Shown here: piece after piece, positions 31,955 to 41,631 of the stretch
Layout: each line of letters begins with the position of its first letter
How positions within the stretch are numbered: the first letter of the stretch is position 1
Source: Cohnella pontilimi
GTDB taxonomy: Bacteria > Bacillota > Bacilli > Paenibacillales > Paenibacillaceae
Assembly: GCF_005049045.1 (NCBI RefSeq)
Contig: NZ_SUPK01000001.1
Coordinates: 248,001 to 312,000, forward strand
Direction: 5' to 3'
DNA: 64,000 bases
Position numbers and translations under genes: made by a program
The notes under the pieces: model-generated
The model's database searches: none
Told to the model about the DNA's origin: nothing
Seen by the model: the letters and a program-made list of their open reading frames with translations, nothing else

Positions 31955-33094
31955 ATGTGGACAATTTTATGGTTCTTGATGGTGATCGTCGTCTTTTGCT
32001 TGTGGGCGGCGCCGGAATATTGGGGAAGAAAGGTTTATCCGCACATTACCGTGGCGATGGAGTCATTGGACGTATTTGTAGATATCGGAGATCCCGTTAC
32101 GATCCGCTGCAAGTTCAGCAACCCAACGAGGCTGCCTTGCCCGCGCGTCAAGCTGTCGATGAAGCTGCCGGAGCAAATCCGCAGCGGAAGGGAAGAGGAC
32201 GGACGGGATCATGTCGAGGTCCACTTCTATTTAATGCCTCGCCAAATCGCTGAAGTGACGTTCACGGTATATGCGGTGCGCAGGGGAATAGCGCAGTGGC
32301 AGGAGGCGGATCTCGAGTTCACGGATGCGTTGGGCCTTCGCAAAGAATACCGCACCGTCTATGTACATGCCCGCGCCGTCGTTCGTCCGCGGCGCCTGCA
32401 GCCTGTGGCCTTACCGAGAACGTTGACGGAGCTTCTCGGGGAAATCCGTACAAAGAGATTCTATCACGAAGATCCGAGTTTATTCGTAGGGGTTCGCCCT
32501 TATCAAGCGGGAGACCCGCTGCGCGGAATTCATTGGCTCGCGACCGCCAGAACCGGAGAACTGATGGTGAAGCAATTTGGTCACACGACTTCTTCCAAAG
32601 TATTGATCTTATTTAACGGGCAAATGTTCGACTTGTATTGGAAGACCGTCTATAAGCATCGCCTCGACGCGATGTGCGAAAGATTGCTGCAGATTTCCGC
32701 CAAGCTGATGGAGAACGAAACATCGGTAGGATTGCTTACCAACCTGCATGACAGCATGGCGATGAGCTTCCATGAACCTGCTGCCTCAGGTCCCGTTCAA
32801 TTGGCACGTTTGGCGAACCGGATGGGTTCCGTATCCGAACACCCAAGGTCCTCCATGGCGGATCTGATCCGCTCGGCCTCCCGCTATGCGGCGCTGGGAG
32901 ACACCGTGCTTCTGTTGACTTCCTACTGGGATACGGAAGCCGTAAGGGCGGCCAACGAATGGCAGCGAAAATATAAAAACCTCATCGTGTATAACATGTT
33001 GTGGGACGACAATAAATGGAACCTGCCTGGCGTTCCTGCGATAACCGAGAATATTGCGTATTCGGATGCAGTAGACAAGGAGGCGGCCTCATGA
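31955..33094 (+). CDS. DUF58 domain protein
   Basis: A membrane-anchored protein of about 379 residues. An N-terminal membrane segment (MWTILWFLMVIVVFCLWAAPEYWG) is followed by a beta-rich region, then the DUF58 signature VGVRPYQAGDPLRGIHWLATARTGELMVKQF at about residues 180-210, then a von Willebrand A-like domain. Start: ATG 31955 has GGAG nine bases upstream; a GTG at 31940 is possible. DUF58 proteins are encoded next to MoxR almost everywhere, with unclear function, probably in envelope maturation. The next ATG overlaps its stop. Confidence 0.88.
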   Translation: MWTILWFLMVIVVFCLWAAPEYWGRKVYPHITVAMESLDVFVDIGDPVTIRCKFSNPTRLPCPRVKLSMKLPEQIRSGREEDGRDHVEVHFYLMPRQIAEVTFTVYAVRRGIAQWQEADLEFTDALGLRKEYRTVYVHARAVVRPRRLQPVALPRTLTELLGEIRTKRFYHEDPSLFVGVRPYQAGDPLRGIHWLATARTGELMVKQFGHTTSSKVLILFNGQMFDLYWKTVYKHRLDAMCERLLQISAKLMENETSVGLLTNLHDSMAMSFHEPAASGPVQLARLANRMGSVSEHPRSSMADLIRSASRYAALGDTVLLLTSYWDTEAVRAANEWQRKYKNLIVYNMLWDDNKWNLPGVPAITENIAYSDAVDKEAAS

Positions 33095-34305
33095 GTCAGA
33101 GAGAATTGTCTCCTTTGGTGTACGTGTTCTTTGAAGGTTGCGTCCTCCTGTGCTGGATGCTCCTGCTCTCCGGCATGATGAAGCAGTTCGGCGAGATAAC
33201 GATATTTCTGATATTTCCAGTCTTACTTTTGTTATGTGTAGGGTTGATAAAATGGTTGAATCGCAGCCTCGGATCCCGGGGCGCGGAGGCAGCAGGAGCA
33301 TTGCTTGTGGTCGCAGTGATTGTACCCATAATCGCACGGCTGGGAACTTCCTGGTTTCTAATCGGTGCTGCGGTGATCGGTTTCATTTTTATTCATCGCA
33401 TAAGCGGGATCTTGTACCAACAGGAGACGATGGAGCGGTTGTGCCGAGGGTATTTTCTGATGGAATCCATCGTCATTCCCTTCCTTACGGTGCCCAGTTT
33501 CCACACAGCCTCGGCTCGGGACATCGTGTCACCGGTCTTGATTCCATTGGCAGCTATTTCATGTTTCGGCATCCGGTTGTTTGTGCTGCTGCTCGTTCAA
33601 AGAACGCTGCGTGGAACTTGGCATTTTCGGATCCGGAACACGCTTCTGCCGGCCGGGCTCATCCTGGCGGTCCTGCTCGTGATGGCCGCATGGCCATTCG
33701 TGGCTACTGGGCCGCTTTACCTTATCGTCCCGCTCATGAAGTGGCTGGATCCCCTGATTGTATGGATGCAGAGCGTTTTCTCCAAAGTTCAGCCGCAGCA
33801 GCCTAACGAGGCCGGCCCAAACCAAGAGGCAATTGAAAGGGTCCAATGGGATTACCACGCGCCAAATATCCCGGACTGGGCTTTCTTGCTCGCGGTTATG
33901 CTGGCTGTGGTCGCCGTTTGGTATGTATTCAACAACAACAATAGAGTGCAAGCAGCAGCGCGGCAAACGACATTTCAACCGGAGGTCCAGATCAAACGGA
34001 TGAGATGGTCGGCGAATCCGAGTCTGCAATTCCTCTCGACAACGGCACCGATTCGGCAAATCTACCAGCAAATGCTCAGATGGCTGGAAACGAAAGGGTG
34101 GCCGATCACTCCAGGTGAGACACCGCGGGAATATGCTCAGCGTGTTGAGTCGCAGCAATTGACAGGCCACGAAGCGACGCGTGAAGTGTGGGAAATAACC
34201 AAGTGTTACGAGCATTCACGTTACGGCGCGGAAACGCAGACGGTGGAAGACGACCCGACTGTCCTCAAAGCACGAGAAGCGCTTGAGCGTATGAAATCTA
34301 CTTAA
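33091..34305 (+). CDS. Membrane protein with C-terminal DUF4129 domain
   Basis: A 404-residue protein from ATG 33091 (AAGGAGG eight bases upstream; ATGA overlap with DUF58). About six membrane segments fill residues 1-235, another is near 270-290, and a cytoplasmic tail follows with IRQIYQQMLRWLETKGWPITPGETPREYAQRV, the DUF4129 signature. In related operons DUF4129 is the tail of a membrane transglutaminase (TgpA-like). No transglutaminase Cys-His-Asp core is recognisable here, and no separate gene for one follows. So this operon is a three-gene version. Role unknown. Confidence 0.8.
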   Translation: MSQRELSPLVYVFFEGCVLLCWMLLLSGMMKQFGEITIFLIFPVLLLLCVGLIKWLNRSLGSRGAEAAGALLVVAVIVPIIARLGTSWFLIGAAVIGFIFIHRISGILYQQETMERLCRGYFLMESIVIPFLTVPSFHTASARDIVSPVLIPLAAISCFGIRLFVLLLVQRTLRGTWHFRIRNTLLPAGLILAVLLVMAAWPFVATGPLYLIVPLMKWLDPLIVWMQSVFSKVQPQQPNEAGPNQEAIERVQWDYHAPNIPDWAFLLAVMLAVVAVWYVFNNNNRVQAAARQTTFQPEVQIKRMRWSANPSLQFLSTTAPIRQIYQQMLRWLETKGWPITPGETPREYAQRVESQQLTGHEATREVWEITKCYEHSRYGAETQTVEDDPTVLKAREALERMKST

Positions 34306-34316
34306 TTATGATGATT

Positions 34317-34341
34317 ATCCGCGTGCTGCGCGGATTTTTTA
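34317..34341 (+). terminator. Terminator of the MoxR operon
   Basis: ATCCGCG pairs with CGCGGAT around TGCTG, followed by TTTTTTATT. Confidence 0.88.
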
Positions 34342-34374
34342 TTGCTCAGAAATAACTGGATAAGCAAGAATGCA

Positions 34375-34402
34375 TTGAGGTTTTATTTGCGCGCTGTATA
34401 AT
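34375..34402 (+). promoter_or_regulatory. Promoter of the potABCD operon
   Basis: TTGAGG (34375-34380), 16 bases, TATAAT (34397-34402), about 45 bases before potA. Confidence 0.6.
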
Positions 34403-34448
34403 AATTTCTATGGTTAAATATTGAGAATGACGATTTTTGGAGGGGACG

Positions 34449-35561
34449 ATGAACAAGAAACCGATTATTCGCTTCGAGAACGTCACCAAACAATACGACG
34501 GCGAAACGATATTGAACGATGTGAGCTTCGAAATTGAAAGCGGTAAGTTCTACACTTTGCTCGGACCCTCAGGCTGCGGCAAGACGACCATTTTGCGCCT
34601 GATCGCGGGATTCACAGAACCGACGGAAGGTCACATTCACTTCCGAGGCAAGGTGATCGACCGCATTCCCGCCAACGAGCGCCAAGTCAACACCGTATTT
34701 CAAGACTACGCTTTGTTTCCGCATTTGAACGTGTATGAGAACGTAGCGTTCGGCCTCCGGGTGAAAAAATGGAAAAAGCCCGACATCGACGCCAAAGTGA
34801 AAGAAGCGCTTCGGTTCGTCAATCTTGAAGGATACGAAACACGCGCCATCTCCGAGATGTCAGGAGGTCAGCGGCAGCGGGTCGCAATCGCCCGCGCGAT
34901 CGTCAATGAGCCGGAGGTTCTGCTGCTCGACGAGCCGTTGTCCGCGCTGGATCTCAAACTGCGGACCGAAATGCAGTATGAACTTCGCGAGCTTCAACGG
35001 CGTTTGGGAATCACATTTATTTTCGTTACGCATGACCAGGAAGAAGCTTTGGCGATGTCCGATGAAATTTTTGTCCTCGATCATGGGATCATCCAACAGA
35101 CAGGGTCGCCTACGGATATATACGACGAACCGATCAACCGATTCGTCGCGGATTTCATCGGGGAGTCGAACATCGTCCCCGGCCGCATGATCCGTGATTT
35201 TCTGGTAGAGTTTGCCGGAAGGACTTTCGAGTGCGTAGACGGAGGCTTCTCTTCGGACGAGCCTGTAGAGATCGTCATTCGGCCGGAAGATTTGGAAATT
35301 ACAACACCGGACCGCGGGAAAATGAAGGTGCGCGTAGACAGCCAGCTTTTCCGCGGTGTCCATTATGAAATCATCGGCTACGATGAGTCCGGCAACGAAT
35401 GGCTGGTTCACTCGACCAAGAGGGTTAATGTGGGAGCGGAAATCGGCCTTGATTTCGATCCGGAAGCCATTCATGTCATGCGTTTCGGAGAAACGGAAGA
35501 GGAATTTGACCGGCGGCTGGAAGCCTATGAGAGTTCCGAGAGCGGGGGCGCTTCCACATGA
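34449..35561 (+). CDS. potA: Spermidine/putrescine ABC transporter ATPase
   Basis: A 370-residue ATPase from ATG 34449 after GGAGGGG. It has Walker [11 protein letters not shown]-loop [10 protein letters not shown], signature [15 protein letters not shown], Walker [17 protein letters not shown] and the H-loop VTHDQEEAL. The C-terminal TOBE regulatory domain begins near residue 240 ([13 protein letters not shown]). The Q-loop text and the permease/binding-protein partners point to polyamine import. It powers uptake from the cytoplasmic side. potB overlaps by four bases. Confidence 0.93.
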   Translation: MNKKPIIRFENVTKQYDGETILNDVSFEIESGKFYTLLGPSGCGKTTILRLIAGFTEPTEGHIHFRGKVIDRIPANERQVNTVFQDYALFPHLNVYENVAFGLRVKKWKKPDIDAKVKEALRFVNLEGYETRAISEMSGGQRQRVAIARAIVNEPEVLLLDEPLSALDLKLRTEMQYELRELQRRLGITFIFVTHDQEEALAMSDEIFVLDHGIIQQTGSPTDIYDEPINRFVADFIGESNIVPGRMIRDFLVEFAGRTFECVDGGFSSDEPVEIVIRPEDLEITTPDRGKMKVRVDSQLFRGVHYEIIGYDESGNEWLVHSTKRVNVGAEIGLDFDPEAIHVMRFGETEEEFDRRLEAYESSESGGAST

Positions 35562-36367
35562 CGGGAAGAACGCGGAATTTCTATCTCATTCCTTATGCCG
35601 CTTGGATGCTGCTCTTTGTTGCGGCACCCATTGCGCTGATCGTTTATTATTCCTTATTCGATATTGAAGGAAAGTTCTCTTTTACCAACTATCAGAAGTT
35701 TCTGTCTCCGATTTATTTGAAAATGACGCTATACTCGTTCTGGTACGCCTTGCTGATTACGCTCTTTTCTTTGCTCGTGGCCTATCCGACCGCTTATGCC
35801 TTAACCCGTACCAAGCACAAGCAGTTATGGCTGCTGCTCATCGTCCTGCCGAGCTGGATTAACCTGCTGCTGAAGACATATGCCTTCCTCGGCTTGTTCG
35901 GCACGTACGGTTTAACGAATGCCATACTGGAAACGTTGGGACTTGGAACGCATCAGATTCTCTTTACCGATTTTAGCTTCATTTTTGTATCGGTGTATAT
36001 TTTTATCCCGTTCATGATCTTGCCGATCTTCAACGCTTTGGAAGATATGAATTCTTCTTTGCTGGACGCCTCGCGCGATTTGGGAGCATCGGCCTGGATT
36101 ACCTTCCGGCGCGTCATTTTTCCCTTGACACTGGGCGGCGTAAAGGCGGGATGCCAAGCCGTATTCATTCCGGCACTTTCTTTGTTTATGATCACTCGGC
36201 TCATTGCCGGCAACAGGGTGATCACGCTCGGAACGGCCATCGAACAGCATTTTCTGGTCACTCAGGACTGGGGAATGGGCTCGGCGATCGCCGTCGTATT
36301 GATTATCGTAATGGCGCTTGTCATGATCGCAACCGGCGAGCGGAAGAGGGGGGTCAAGGATGCGTAG
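35558..36367 (+). CDS. potB: Spermidine/putrescine ABC transporter permease
   Basis: A 269-residue, six-segment permease ([37 protein letters not shown] at the start). The ATPase-docking EAA loop reads [30 protein letters not shown]. It pairs with the next permease to form the polyamine channel. It overlaps potA by four bases and potC by eight, so the operon is tightly coupled. Confidence 0.93.
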   Translation: MTGRTRNFYLIPYAAWMLLFVAAPIALIVYYSLFDIEGKFSFTNYQKFLSPIYLKMTLYSFWYALLITLFSLLVAYPTAYALTRTKHKQLWLLLIVLPSWINLLLKTYAFLGLFGTYGLTNAILETLGLGTHQILFTDFSFIFVSVYIFIPFMILPIFNALEDMNSSLLDASRDLGASAWITFRRVIFPLTLGGVKAGCQAVFIPALSLFMITRLIAGNRVITLGTAIEQHFLVTQDWGMGSAIAVVLIIVMALVMIATGERKRGVKDA

Positions 36368-37169
36368 CAGGAACGGCACACCCGCCAATGCTTATCTCTT
36401 TGTCGTTTTCTTGATTCTCTATGCCCCCATCCTATATTTGTTGTTCTACTCGTTTAACAGCGGTGGAACCATGCACGGATTTGAAGGCTTCACTTTCGAG
36501 TGGTACCAAGAGGTCTTTCAGGATACGAGACTGTTCGTCATTGTGCTGAATACGGTTGTGATCGCTCTTCTGTCTGCCGCGATTTCCACCCTATTCGGAG
36601 TGATGGGCGCGCTGGCGATTAACCGGATCCGCCGCCGTCGTAACCGCAACGCTTTGCTCACCGTGAACAATGTCCTGATCGTAAGTCCGGACGTCATTAT
36701 CGGCGCATCCTTCCTGATTTTGTTCACGATGGCCGGAATCAAACTGGGCTTCATATCGGTACTGCTGTCACATATTGCGTTCAGCATTCCGATCGTCGTT
36801 CTGATGGTGCTGCCCCGACTGCGCGAAATGAGCCCTACTTTAATCGATGCGGCAAGGGACCTCGGAGCAAGCGGGTGGTACGTGCTGAGCAGGGTCGTCC
36901 TGCCATTCATCCGTCCGGGCATTTTTGCCGGGTTTTTCATGGCGCTGACCTATTCGATGGACGACTTTGCCGTTACTTTCTTCGTAACAGGCAACGGTTA
37001 CTCTACATTGTCCGTTGAAATCTACGCGCGCGCCCGACATGGCATCTCCTTGTCAATTAACGCACTCTCGACTCTGATTTTCCTCTTTACTTTGGCGCTG
37101 GTGGTCGGTTACTACTTGATGAACCGCCGCGGAAATCGCCGTCCGGGATGGGGGGCGCCGCTGCCGTGA
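36360..37169 (+). CDS. potC: Spermidine/putrescine ABC transporter permease
   Basis: A 269-residue, six-segment permease (LFVVFLILYAPILYLLFYSFNSGGTMHGFEGFTFEWYQEVF). The EAA loop reads PTLIDAARDLGASGWYVLSRVVLPFIRPGI, and YSMDDFAVTFFVTG is typical of PotC. It overlaps potB by eight bases and the potD start by four (GTGA). Confidence 0.93.
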   Translation: MRSRNGTPANAYLFVVFLILYAPILYLLFYSFNSGGTMHGFEGFTFEWYQEVFQDTRLFVIVLNTVVIALLSAAISTLFGVMGALAINRIRRRRNRNALLTVNNVLIVSPDVIIGASFLILFTMAGIKLGFISVLLSHIAFSIPIVVLMVLPRLREMSPTLIDAARDLGASGWYVLSRVVLPFIRPGIFAGFFMALTYSMDDFAVTFFVTGNGYSTLSVEIYARARHGISLSINALSTLIFLFTLALVVGYYLMNRRGNRRPGWGAPLP

Positions 37170-38239
37170 AACCGCTAGTCCGATTATTTACTGTCGTGTT
37201 TGCGGCGGCATTCGTCCTGATGTATCTCGTTGCCCGGCTGAACTCCGCCCAAGGATTGTCCGACGGCCATACTCTGACGATCTACAACTGGGGAGATTAT
37301 ATCGACCCGGAGCTTATAACAGAATTCGAAAATGAATCGGGGCTTAAGGTGATCTATCAAACGTTCGATTCGAACGAGGCCATGATGACGAAGATCGCCC
37401 AAGGAGGTACGACTTTCGATGTTGCCGTTCCTTCGGAATACGCGATCGCCAAGATGACCCAGGACAATCTGTTGCTGCCGCTCGATCATTCCCAACTCCC
37501 GAATCTGAACAACATCGATCCGCGGTATCTCAACTTGGATTTCGATCCGGACAATCGTTATTCGGTGCCTTATTTCTGGGGTACTGTCGGCATCGTGTAC
37601 AACTCCAAGCTTTTGGGCGGCAGGGAACTTACGAGCTGGAACGATTTGTGGGATCCTTCGCTAAGGAATCAAATTCTGATGGTCGACGGGGCCCGCGAAG
37701 TCATCGGCCTTGGACTGAACAGTTTGGGGTATTCCTTGAACGATACGAATGAAACTCATCTTCAGGAAGCGCGGCACAAGCTGGAAGACCTCATGCCGAA
37801 CGTGAAGGCGATCGTGGGAGATGAGATCAAAATGCTGCTCGCAAACGAGGAGGCGGCAGTAGGGGTCGTTTGGTCCGGCGACGCGTCGGAAATTATGGGG
37901 GAGAACGATAATCTGGATTATGTAATACCTTCGGAAGGCTCGAATTTGTGGTTCGACAACATGGTCATTCCTAAGACGGCCCAAAACGTTGAAGGAGCCC
38001 ATAAGTTCATCAACTTCATGCTTGATCCCGATCATGCCGCAAGGAATGCCGAGTACGTCGGATACGCCACTCCCAATATGAAGGCGCTCGAATTGTTGCC
38101 CGAAGAAATCTCGGGGGACGAGCGGTTCTACCCGGCGCCCGAATTGACGAATAAGCTGGAGATCTATCGGAATCTCGGAAAACGTATGCTGGCTCATTAC
38201 AATGAGCTGTTCCTCGAAGTGAAGATGCACCGAAAATGA
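37166..38239 (+). CDS. potD: Spermidine/putrescine-binding protein, without lipobox
   Basis: A 357-residue periplasmic-type binding protein: YNWGDYIDPELITEFENESGLKVIYQTFDSNEAMMTKI, then VPYFWGTVGIVYN and NFMLDPDHAARNAEYVGYATPN, the PotD/PotF pattern. In Gram-positive bacteria PotD is usually a lipoprotein. Here the N-terminus (LFTVVFAAAFVLMYLVARLNSAQG) has no Cys, so it is probably held by an uncleaved membrane helix. The GTG at 37166 overlaps the potC stop. A terminator ends the operon. Confidence 0.9.
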   Translation: MKPLVRLFTVVFAAAFVLMYLVARLNSAQGLSDGHTLTIYNWGDYIDPELITEFENESGLKVIYQTFDSNEAMMTKIAQGGTTFDVAVPSEYAIAKMTQDNLLLPLDHSQLPNLNNIDPRYLNLDFDPDNRYSVPYFWGTVGIVYNSKLLGGRELTSWNDLWDPSLRNQILMVDGAREVIGLGLNSLGYSLNDTNETHLQEARHKLEDLMPNVKAIVGDEIKMLLANEEAAVGVVWSGDASEIMGENDNLDYVIPSEGSNLWFDNMVIPKTAQNVEGAHKFINFMLDPDHAARNAEYVGYATPNMKALELLPEEISGDERFYPAPELTNKLEIYRNLGKRMLAHYNELFLEVKMHRK

Positions 38240-38242
38240 ACG

Positions 38243-38268
38243 AGAGCCGCCCGCCGGGCGGCTCTTTC
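38243..38268 (+). terminator. Terminator of the pot operon
   Basis: GAGCCGCCC pairs with GGGCGGCTC around GCC, followed by TTTCT. The 220 bases after it hold no gene; a weak cre-like core (AAAACGTTTGC, two mismatches) lies at about 38275-38289. Confidence 0.85.
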
Positions 38269-38487
38269 TATATGTAAAACGTTTGCTTAAGGGATGCCGC
38301 GATTTCACTTTTGCCGTGAAAGAAACCTGAAAAGACAATGAACAACAGAAAGCAACTTGAAACGATAAAATAACCCTCTTGTCCAAGTGAGATCCTTTTT
38401 TTATTGTTAATATGAATTTTTTTAATAGGCGTTACTTTCACCTGAGATGTTGAATAAGTAGTGAAGACAATAATAGGAGGTATGGGA

Positions 38488-40554
38488 ATGAACAATCGGG
38501 CTGTGAAAAATCTTCTGATCGGCATCATGGTTTTGTTAATGGCTCTTCCCGTTTTATTGCCGCAAGGAGTCGCTAGAGCGCAGGCGACGACAACGAACAA
38601 CTTTTTCAACGTGATCATGCAAGATGGTGCCGATCCTTGGATGATGAAGCATCCCGATGGCTGGTATTATTTCACGAAAACGACAGGCGGCAATGTGACC
38701 CTGTGGAGATCCAAATCCATTACGGGGGTGGATGCGGGAGATTCCAAAGTGGTCTGGACTCCGCCGGCGAATACTTCTTACAGTCAGAATATTTGGGCCC
38801 CTGAACTTCATTATTTGGATTACAAATGGTATATCTATTTCGCGGCGGATGACGGCCGTAATGAGAGCCATCGCATGTATGTACTTGAAAATGAGAGTGC
38901 GGATCCTTTCACCGGAACGTGGACGTTCAAAGGGAAGATTTCCGACTCCACGGACCGCTGGGCCATTGACGGAACGGTTCTTGAAGCAGGCGGCATCAAG
39001 TATTTCATTTGGTCCGGTTGGGAAGGCACGACGAATGTCAAACAAAACCTCTATATAGCCCAAATGACCAATCCTTGGACAATCGGATCGGAGAGGGTGC
39101 TGATTTCTTCCCCCACGTACCCTTGGGAGACCAACACCGATCCTAAGGTGAATGAGGGTCCGGAAGTTATCGTGAAAGGCAATACGATTAATCTGGTATA
39201 TTCGGCAAGCGGAAGCTGGACGGATACTTACAGTCTCGGACTCATTACGGCTTCCATTTCCAGCAATTTGTTGGATCCGACTTCTTGGACAAAGAAGAAT
39301 ACCCCAATCTTCCAAAGCGGTAACGGTATCTATGCACCGGGCCATGCCAGCTTCGTGAAATCCCCTGACGGAAGTGAAGATTGGATTATTTATCATACCG
39401 CACGGCATCGGGGAGCCGGGTGGGACCGCAATATTCGAACGCAAAAATTCATCTGGAATTCAGATAACACGCCTAACTTCGGAACACCGGCAAACCCCAA
39501 TATTCCGATCCAACTGCCTTCCGGGGAACAGTCCAGGTCTCGATATGAAGCGGAAGACGCGCTGCTGGCCAACGGCCCGAGAGTCGTGGATGAGGCAAGC
39601 GCATCCGGCGGCAAGAAAGTCGGATTCAAAGATAACCTCGACAGTTATATTGAGTTTACCGTTACGGTGGAGAACGCCGGCTATTATGTCCTGGCAGCCC
39701 GCACGGGGACAGGCATAGGCGGTTGGGCTCTGGATTCCCTGCAGATCAATGGAGGCGGAGCAACCAATTTCTATGTGATTAATTCCGGTTGGAACAATTG
39801 GGGCATGGCAACCGCCAATGTATACCTGGAGGCAGGGGTAAACAAAGTTCGTTTTACGAAAAAAGTGGGTTATGCGGAGTATGATTGTTTGGAAGTTTTC
39901 CCCGGAACAAAGCCGACACTCTTCCCAACGGACAGCGGACTGCTTGGAACAGGCAAAGTAGGGCCTATGACAGATAACTTCAATGACCCGATTCTGGGTA
40001 ACCATTGGATTGTAGGTCCCGGCGAAGGTCAGGCGAATCCCGACTTCTGGTCACTGAACGCGAACAAAGGATTTCTGACCATAACGACTCAGGATTCGGA
40101 CGTTTACCAAGGACGAAATCAACCGCTGAATTATTTCCTGCGCCAAGCTCCCCAGGGAGACTATGAGTTTACGACCAAGCTTGATTTCTCTCCCGAGAGA
40201 GGGTTTGAACAGGCGGGACTGACGATCTGGAACGGCCCGGATAACTTCATCAAGCTAGCATTTGTCTATACGGATCGGAAAGTATTTGAGACGGCCATGG
40301 AATCGGAAGGCCGCTATTTCGGGACTACTTCTCCGAATGATATAGGGGATGATGTGTATCTGAAAATCAAGAAGGAAGGGAACACTTACACCTTCTTCGC
40401 AAGCGGGAACGGAGATCAGTGGAGTTCGGTAGGAATTCCGTTTCAAGCCTCCTACGGCAATGAACAAATCGGATTGTTCGCTATTTCTCCCGTAAGTGGA
40501 AGGAATATTCCGGCCAAATTTGATTTCTTTAAGATCCATAAAGCGTCCAATTGA
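38488..40554 (+). CDS. Secreted GH43-family glycoside hydrolase with CBM6-like domain
   Basis: A 688-residue exported enzyme. The signal peptide ends near residue 31 (GVARAQA). The five-bladed GH43 domain (about 38-340) has the general base Asp49 in QDGADPWMM, Asp162 in WAIDGTV and the acid Glu224 in VNEGPEV; these assignments are by motif. A CBM6-like domain follows (about 350-475: YEAEDALLANGPRVVDEASASGGKKVGF). The C-terminal third resembles the DUF1349/GH43_C2 beta-sandwich (DNFNDPILGNHWIVGPGEGQ). GH43 enzymes cut arabinose or xylose links in plant hemicellulose or pectin. ATG 38488 lies seven bases after AGGAGG. Confidence 0.88.
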   Translation: MNNRAVKNLLIGIMVLLMALPVLLPQGVARAQATTTNNFFNVIMQDGADPWMMKHPDGWYYFTKTTGGNVTLWRSKSITGVDAGDSKVVWTPPANTSYSQNIWAPELHYLDYKWYIYFAADDGRNESHRMYVLENESADPFTGTWTFKGKISDSTDRWAIDGTVLEAGGIKYFIWSGWEGTTNVKQNLYIAQMTNPWTIGSERVLISSPTYPWETNTDPKVNEGPEVIVKGNTINLVYSASGSWTDTYSLGLITASISSNLLDPTSWTKKNTPIFQSGNGIYAPGHASFVKSPDGSEDWIIYHTARHRGAGWDRNIRTQKFIWNSDNTPNFGTPANPNIPIQLPSGEQSRSRYEAEDALLANGPRVVDEASASGGKKVGFKDNLDSYIEFTVTVENAGYYVLAARTGTGIGGWALDSLQINGGGATNFYVINSGWNNWGMATANVYLEAGVNKVRFTKKVGYAEYDCLEVFPGTKPTLFPTDSGLLGTGKVGPMTDNFNDPILGNHWIVGPGEGQANPDFWSLNANKGFLTITTQDSDVYQGRNQPLNYFLRQAPQGDYEFTTKLDFSPERGFEQAGLTIWNGPDNFIKLAFVYTDRKVFETAMESEGRYFGTTSPNDIGDDVYLKIKKEGNTYTFFASGNGDQWSSVGIPFQASYGNEQIGLFAISPVSGRNIPAKFDFFKIHKASN

Positions 40555-40601
40555 TATAATGGAGTGGGAATATCCAAATCGTTCCAAAGGAGTTGTTTAA
40601 C

Positions 40602-41036
40602 GTGACGATCAAGCTGAACCCGTATTTGAATTTTGAGGGCAACACGAAAGAAGCAGTCTACTTTTACGAAAAAGCACTGGGCGGAAAATTATTGGGCATC
40701 ATGAGGTTCGGAGATATGCCGGAAGACCCGAATCATCCGATGTCGGAAGACATGAAAGATCTCATTATGCATGCGCAATTGAAAGTCGGCGACGCGGATC
40801 TCATGTTCTCCGACACGTTCCCGGGCATGCCTCATCAGGCAGGTGGAGATACGGTTCAAATTGCCATCCATCCCAGTGAAGAGGCAAGGGCGAGAGAAAT
40901 CTTCGCCGCATTGGAAGACGGCGGACAAGTCATCATGCCCCTTCAGAAGACAGATTGGAGCCCCTTGTACGGGATTGTAAAGGACAAGTTCGGGGTTACT
41001 TTTCAAGTGAATGTCCCACAGGAGCAGTCACAGTAA
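40602..41036 (+). CDS. PhnB-like VOC superfamily protein
   Basis: A 144-residue protein from GTG 40602, nine bases after AAAGGAG; a TTG at 40593 would touch that site. It reads VTIKLNPYLNFEGNTKEAVYFYEKALGGKLLGIMRFGDMP, then LMFSDTFPGMPHQAGGDTVQIAIHPS and YGIVKDKFGVTFQVNVPQ, the DUF1428/PhnB-like VOC pattern. Function unknown. Followed 35 bases later by an AHSA1 gene, repeating the VOC-AHSA1 association seen at 13.5 kb. Confidence 0.9.
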   Translation: MTIKLNPYLNFEGNTKEAVYFYEKALGGKLLGIMRFGDMPEDPNHPMSEDMKDLIMHAQLKVGDADLMFSDTFPGMPHQAGGDTVQIAIHPSEEARAREIFAALEDGGQVIMPLQKTDWSPLYGIVKDKFGVTFQVNVPQEQSQ

Positions 41037-41071
41037 GCGTGTAATTTATTATAGAGAGGCGGATTAATAAA

Positions 41072-41506
41072 ATGGAAACAGGCAGCAAAGCAAACATAAC
41101 GGTAGAAGCCATCATTCATAAACCGGTGGAAGAAGTATGGAAATATTGGGCGCAGCCGCAGCACATAACCCAATGGTGTTCTGCTTCTGATGACTGGCAT
41201 GCACCAACTGCCGAGAATGATTTAAGGGTTGGCGGCAAGTTTGTAACCAGAATGGAAGCAAGGGACGGCAGTGCGGGTTTTGATTTTGGCGGTGTTTATG
41301 ATGAAGTGAGAACAAATGAGTTGATTTCTTACACAATGGAAGACGGAAGAAAAGTTACGATTCATTTTATCGACCAGGGTAACGACACGAAGGTCGTTGA
41401 AACTTTTGAGGCAGAAGCTATCCACTCCGCAGAAATGCAACAAGCAGGCTGGCAGGCCATATTGGACAATTTCAAAAAGTATAGTGAAATGTCCAAAGAA
41501 GATTAA
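41072..41506 (+). CDS. AHSA1/SRPBCC domain protein
   Basis: A 144-residue START-like protein: ITVEAIIHKPVEEVWKYWAQPQHITQWCSASDDWHAP, LRVGGKFVTRMEARDGSAGFDFGGVYDEV, and QQAGWQAILDNFKKYSE at the end. It forms a hydrophobic pocket; function unknown. AGAGGCGG precedes the ATG. Probably cotranscribed with the VOC gene and ended by the terminator that follows. Confidence 0.9.
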   Translation: METGSKANITVEAIIHKPVEEVWKYWAQPQHITQWCSASDDWHAPTAENDLRVGGKFVTRMEARDGSAGFDFGGVYDEVRTNELISYTMEDGRKVTIHFIDQGNDTKVVETFEAEAIHSAEMQQAGWQAILDNFKKYSEMSKED

Positions 41507-41520
41507 GATAAACCTTATGG

Positions 41521-41547
41521 GATCCGGCTTCGGCTGGATCTTTTTTT
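41521..41547 (+). terminator. Terminator after the VOC-AHSA1 pair
   Basis: GATCCGGC pairs with GCTGGATC around TTCG, followed by seven T. Confidence 0.9.
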
Positions 41548-41631
41548 ATTTGGAGGTACGATCTTTTCTGTTCTGTCACATCTCGAGACCCTTCCCCGTC
41601 ATACAGGTAAAATTCGAAAGGATGATGAACG

